Source of the DNA: Corynebacterium tuberculostearicum
GTDB taxonomy: Bacteria; Actinomycetota; Actinomycetes; Mycobacteriales; Mycobacteriaceae
NCBI RefSeq assembly: GCF_013408445.1
Contig: NZ_JACBZL010000001.1
Location: forward strand, 1,240,001 to 1,304,000
Length of the DNA stretch: 64,000 nt
Direction: 5' to 3'
Below, piece by piece: positions 63,222-64,000 of this stretch. The notes under the pieces are model-generated. The model was given only the letters and a program-made list of their open reading frames with translations, was not told the origin of the DNA and did not search any database. Both the position numbers and the translations under genes were made by a program. The first letter of the stretch is position 1. Each line of letters opens with the position of its first letter.

Positions 63222-64000
63222 ATGGACTCGCTTAATTCCATCCTCTCCGCCATCAGCACCGTGGTGTGGGGACCATTCATCCTCATTCCCCTCCTACTGG
63301 GCACCGGCTTATGGCTGACCATTCGTTTGGGAGGACTCCAATTCCGAGCGCTGGGCCGCGCGACGCGTCACGTCTTTGCCGCAGACTCTGACGATGAGTC
63401 CACCGAGGGTGATATTTCCAATTATCAGGCGCTGACCACCGCCCTTGCCGCCACCGTAGGCGTGGGAAATATCGTGGGCGTGGCCACCGCACTGTCCATT
63501 GGCGGCCCTGGCGCACTGGTATGGATTTGGATTACCGGCCTCGTGGGCATGGCGTCCAAGTACACCGAGGCCTACCTGGGCGTGCGTTTTCGCACCACGG
63601 ATTCCAAGGGCGAAATGTCCGGCGGGCCACAGCAATACCTGAAGCGTGGCATCCCCGGACCACTCGGATCGGTGCTCGCAGTATTCTTTGCCATCTTTGC
63701 AATTTGCGCCTCCTTTGGCATCGGCAACCTCGCCCAAGCCAATGCTGTGGCCACCAATATGGAATCAACCTTCGGTATCGCCCCGGCGGCCACTGGAGCG
63801 CTCCTCTTCGTCTTGGTGGGATCCGTGCTCCTCGGCGGAATCCAGGCCATCGGGCGCATTACCGCCGCCTTCGTCCCGTTGATGATCATCGTCTACGTCC
63901 TGGGCGGGCTCTATGTAATCTTCTCGCATGCCGCGGAGATCCCCGCCGCCTTTGCGATGATTTTCAGCGATGCCTTCACCGGCACCGCCGCGGGTGGCGG
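63222..64000 (+). CDS. alanine/sodium symporter (AGCS family), 5' part
   Basis: Cut by the window end; about 259 residues are visible. It begins MDSLNSILSAISTVVWGPF and has the AGCS blocks SNYQALTTALAATVGVGNIVGVATALSIGGPGALVWIWITGLVGMASKYTEAYLGV. At least five helices are in view. It is a paralogue of the symporter at 13127; here the N-terminal helix lacks the extra residues of that one. It is missing from a list based on complete frames. Confidence 0.88.
   Translation, partial: MDSLNSILSAISTVVWGPFILIPLLLGTGLWLTIRLGGLQFRALGRATRHVFAADSDDESTEGDISNYQALTTALAATVGVGNIVGVATALSIGGPGALVWIWITGLVGMASKYTEAYLGVRFRTTDSKGEMSGGPQQYLKRGIPGPLGSVLAVFFAIFAICASFGIGNLAQANAVATNMESTFGIAPAATGALLFVLVGSVLLGGIQAIGRITAAFVPLMIIVYVLGGLYVIFSHAAEIPAAFAMIFSDAFTGTAAGG

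Overview
The window is a high-GC actinobacterial chromosome segment that I assign to the genus Corynebacterium. The evidence is the gene content and order: nrdF - gntR1-type regulator - nrdE - nrdI - nrdH next to ctaD and serB, a clpS - DUF2017 - P1 peptidase - rhomboid - murI - MBL - rph - rdgB operon, an L,D-transpeptidase, GlbO, Orn, and DtxR-, GlxR- and NrdR-like operators of corynebacterial type. The species cannot be fixed from the sequence alone. The anaerobic pyruvate formate-lyase locus suggests a facultatively fermenting, perhaps host-associated species.

Layout. 1-14.7 kb: a truncated FAD/NAD(P)-binding protein, metB, mscS-glbO, ald, a thioesterase, ettA, ssb, a CopD-CtaG fusion, a LysR regulator, tRNA-Arg, an SDR enzyme and an alanine/sodium symporter. 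14.8-18.7 kb: orn, tRNA-His carrying a decayed IS481-type insertion at its 3' end, an LLM flavin oxidoreductase, an L,D-transpeptidase and tRNA-Lys. 18.7-25.8 kb: a DtxR-type iron/siderophore ABC operon, a glutaminase-STAS fusion, DUF3618, bcp, a TetR regulator and an HNH protein. 25.8-34.4 kb: an SPFH protein, a prolyl-iminopeptidase-like hydrolase, the pflB - glycyl-radical-subunit - pflA operon in which pyruvate formate-lyase is split into two polypeptides, and an NCS2 purine permease fused to a degenerate OHCU-decarboxylase domain. 34.4-46.1 kb: tRNA-Leu, small membrane proteins, the rdgB...clpS operon, pncB, a DinG-type helicase, a PTH2-like protein and serB. 46.2-54.6 kb: ctaD, the class Ib ribonucleotide reductase cluster with gntR1 inside it, a secreted lipase and a zinc-free ribosomal protein L36. 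54.7-64 kb: a sugar MFS transporter, nadE, a fructosamine kinase, DUF805, a thioredoxin-reductase-like protein, tRNA-Ala, an AT-rich segment holding a small secreted peptide and strong hairpins, a DsbA/MauE-type redox pair, pgm, and a second alanine/sodium symporter cut by the window end.

How the parts work together. The window mostly holds housekeeping metabolism: deoxynucleotide synthesis (nrdHIE/nrdF under NrdR-like boxes), terminal oxidase (ctaD, CtaG-type assembly), NAD synthesis (pncB, nadE), amino-acid and iron uptake, and cell-wall enzymes (murI, Ldt). The least ordinary items are the split pyruvate formate-lyase, the permease-OHCU fusion that has lost the expected catalytic His/Glu, the 454-bp IS481-type remnant with a perfect 15-bp target duplication inside tRNA-His, and the AT-rich block (about 59.15-60.8 kb) whose right edge falls inside the dsbA-like gene.
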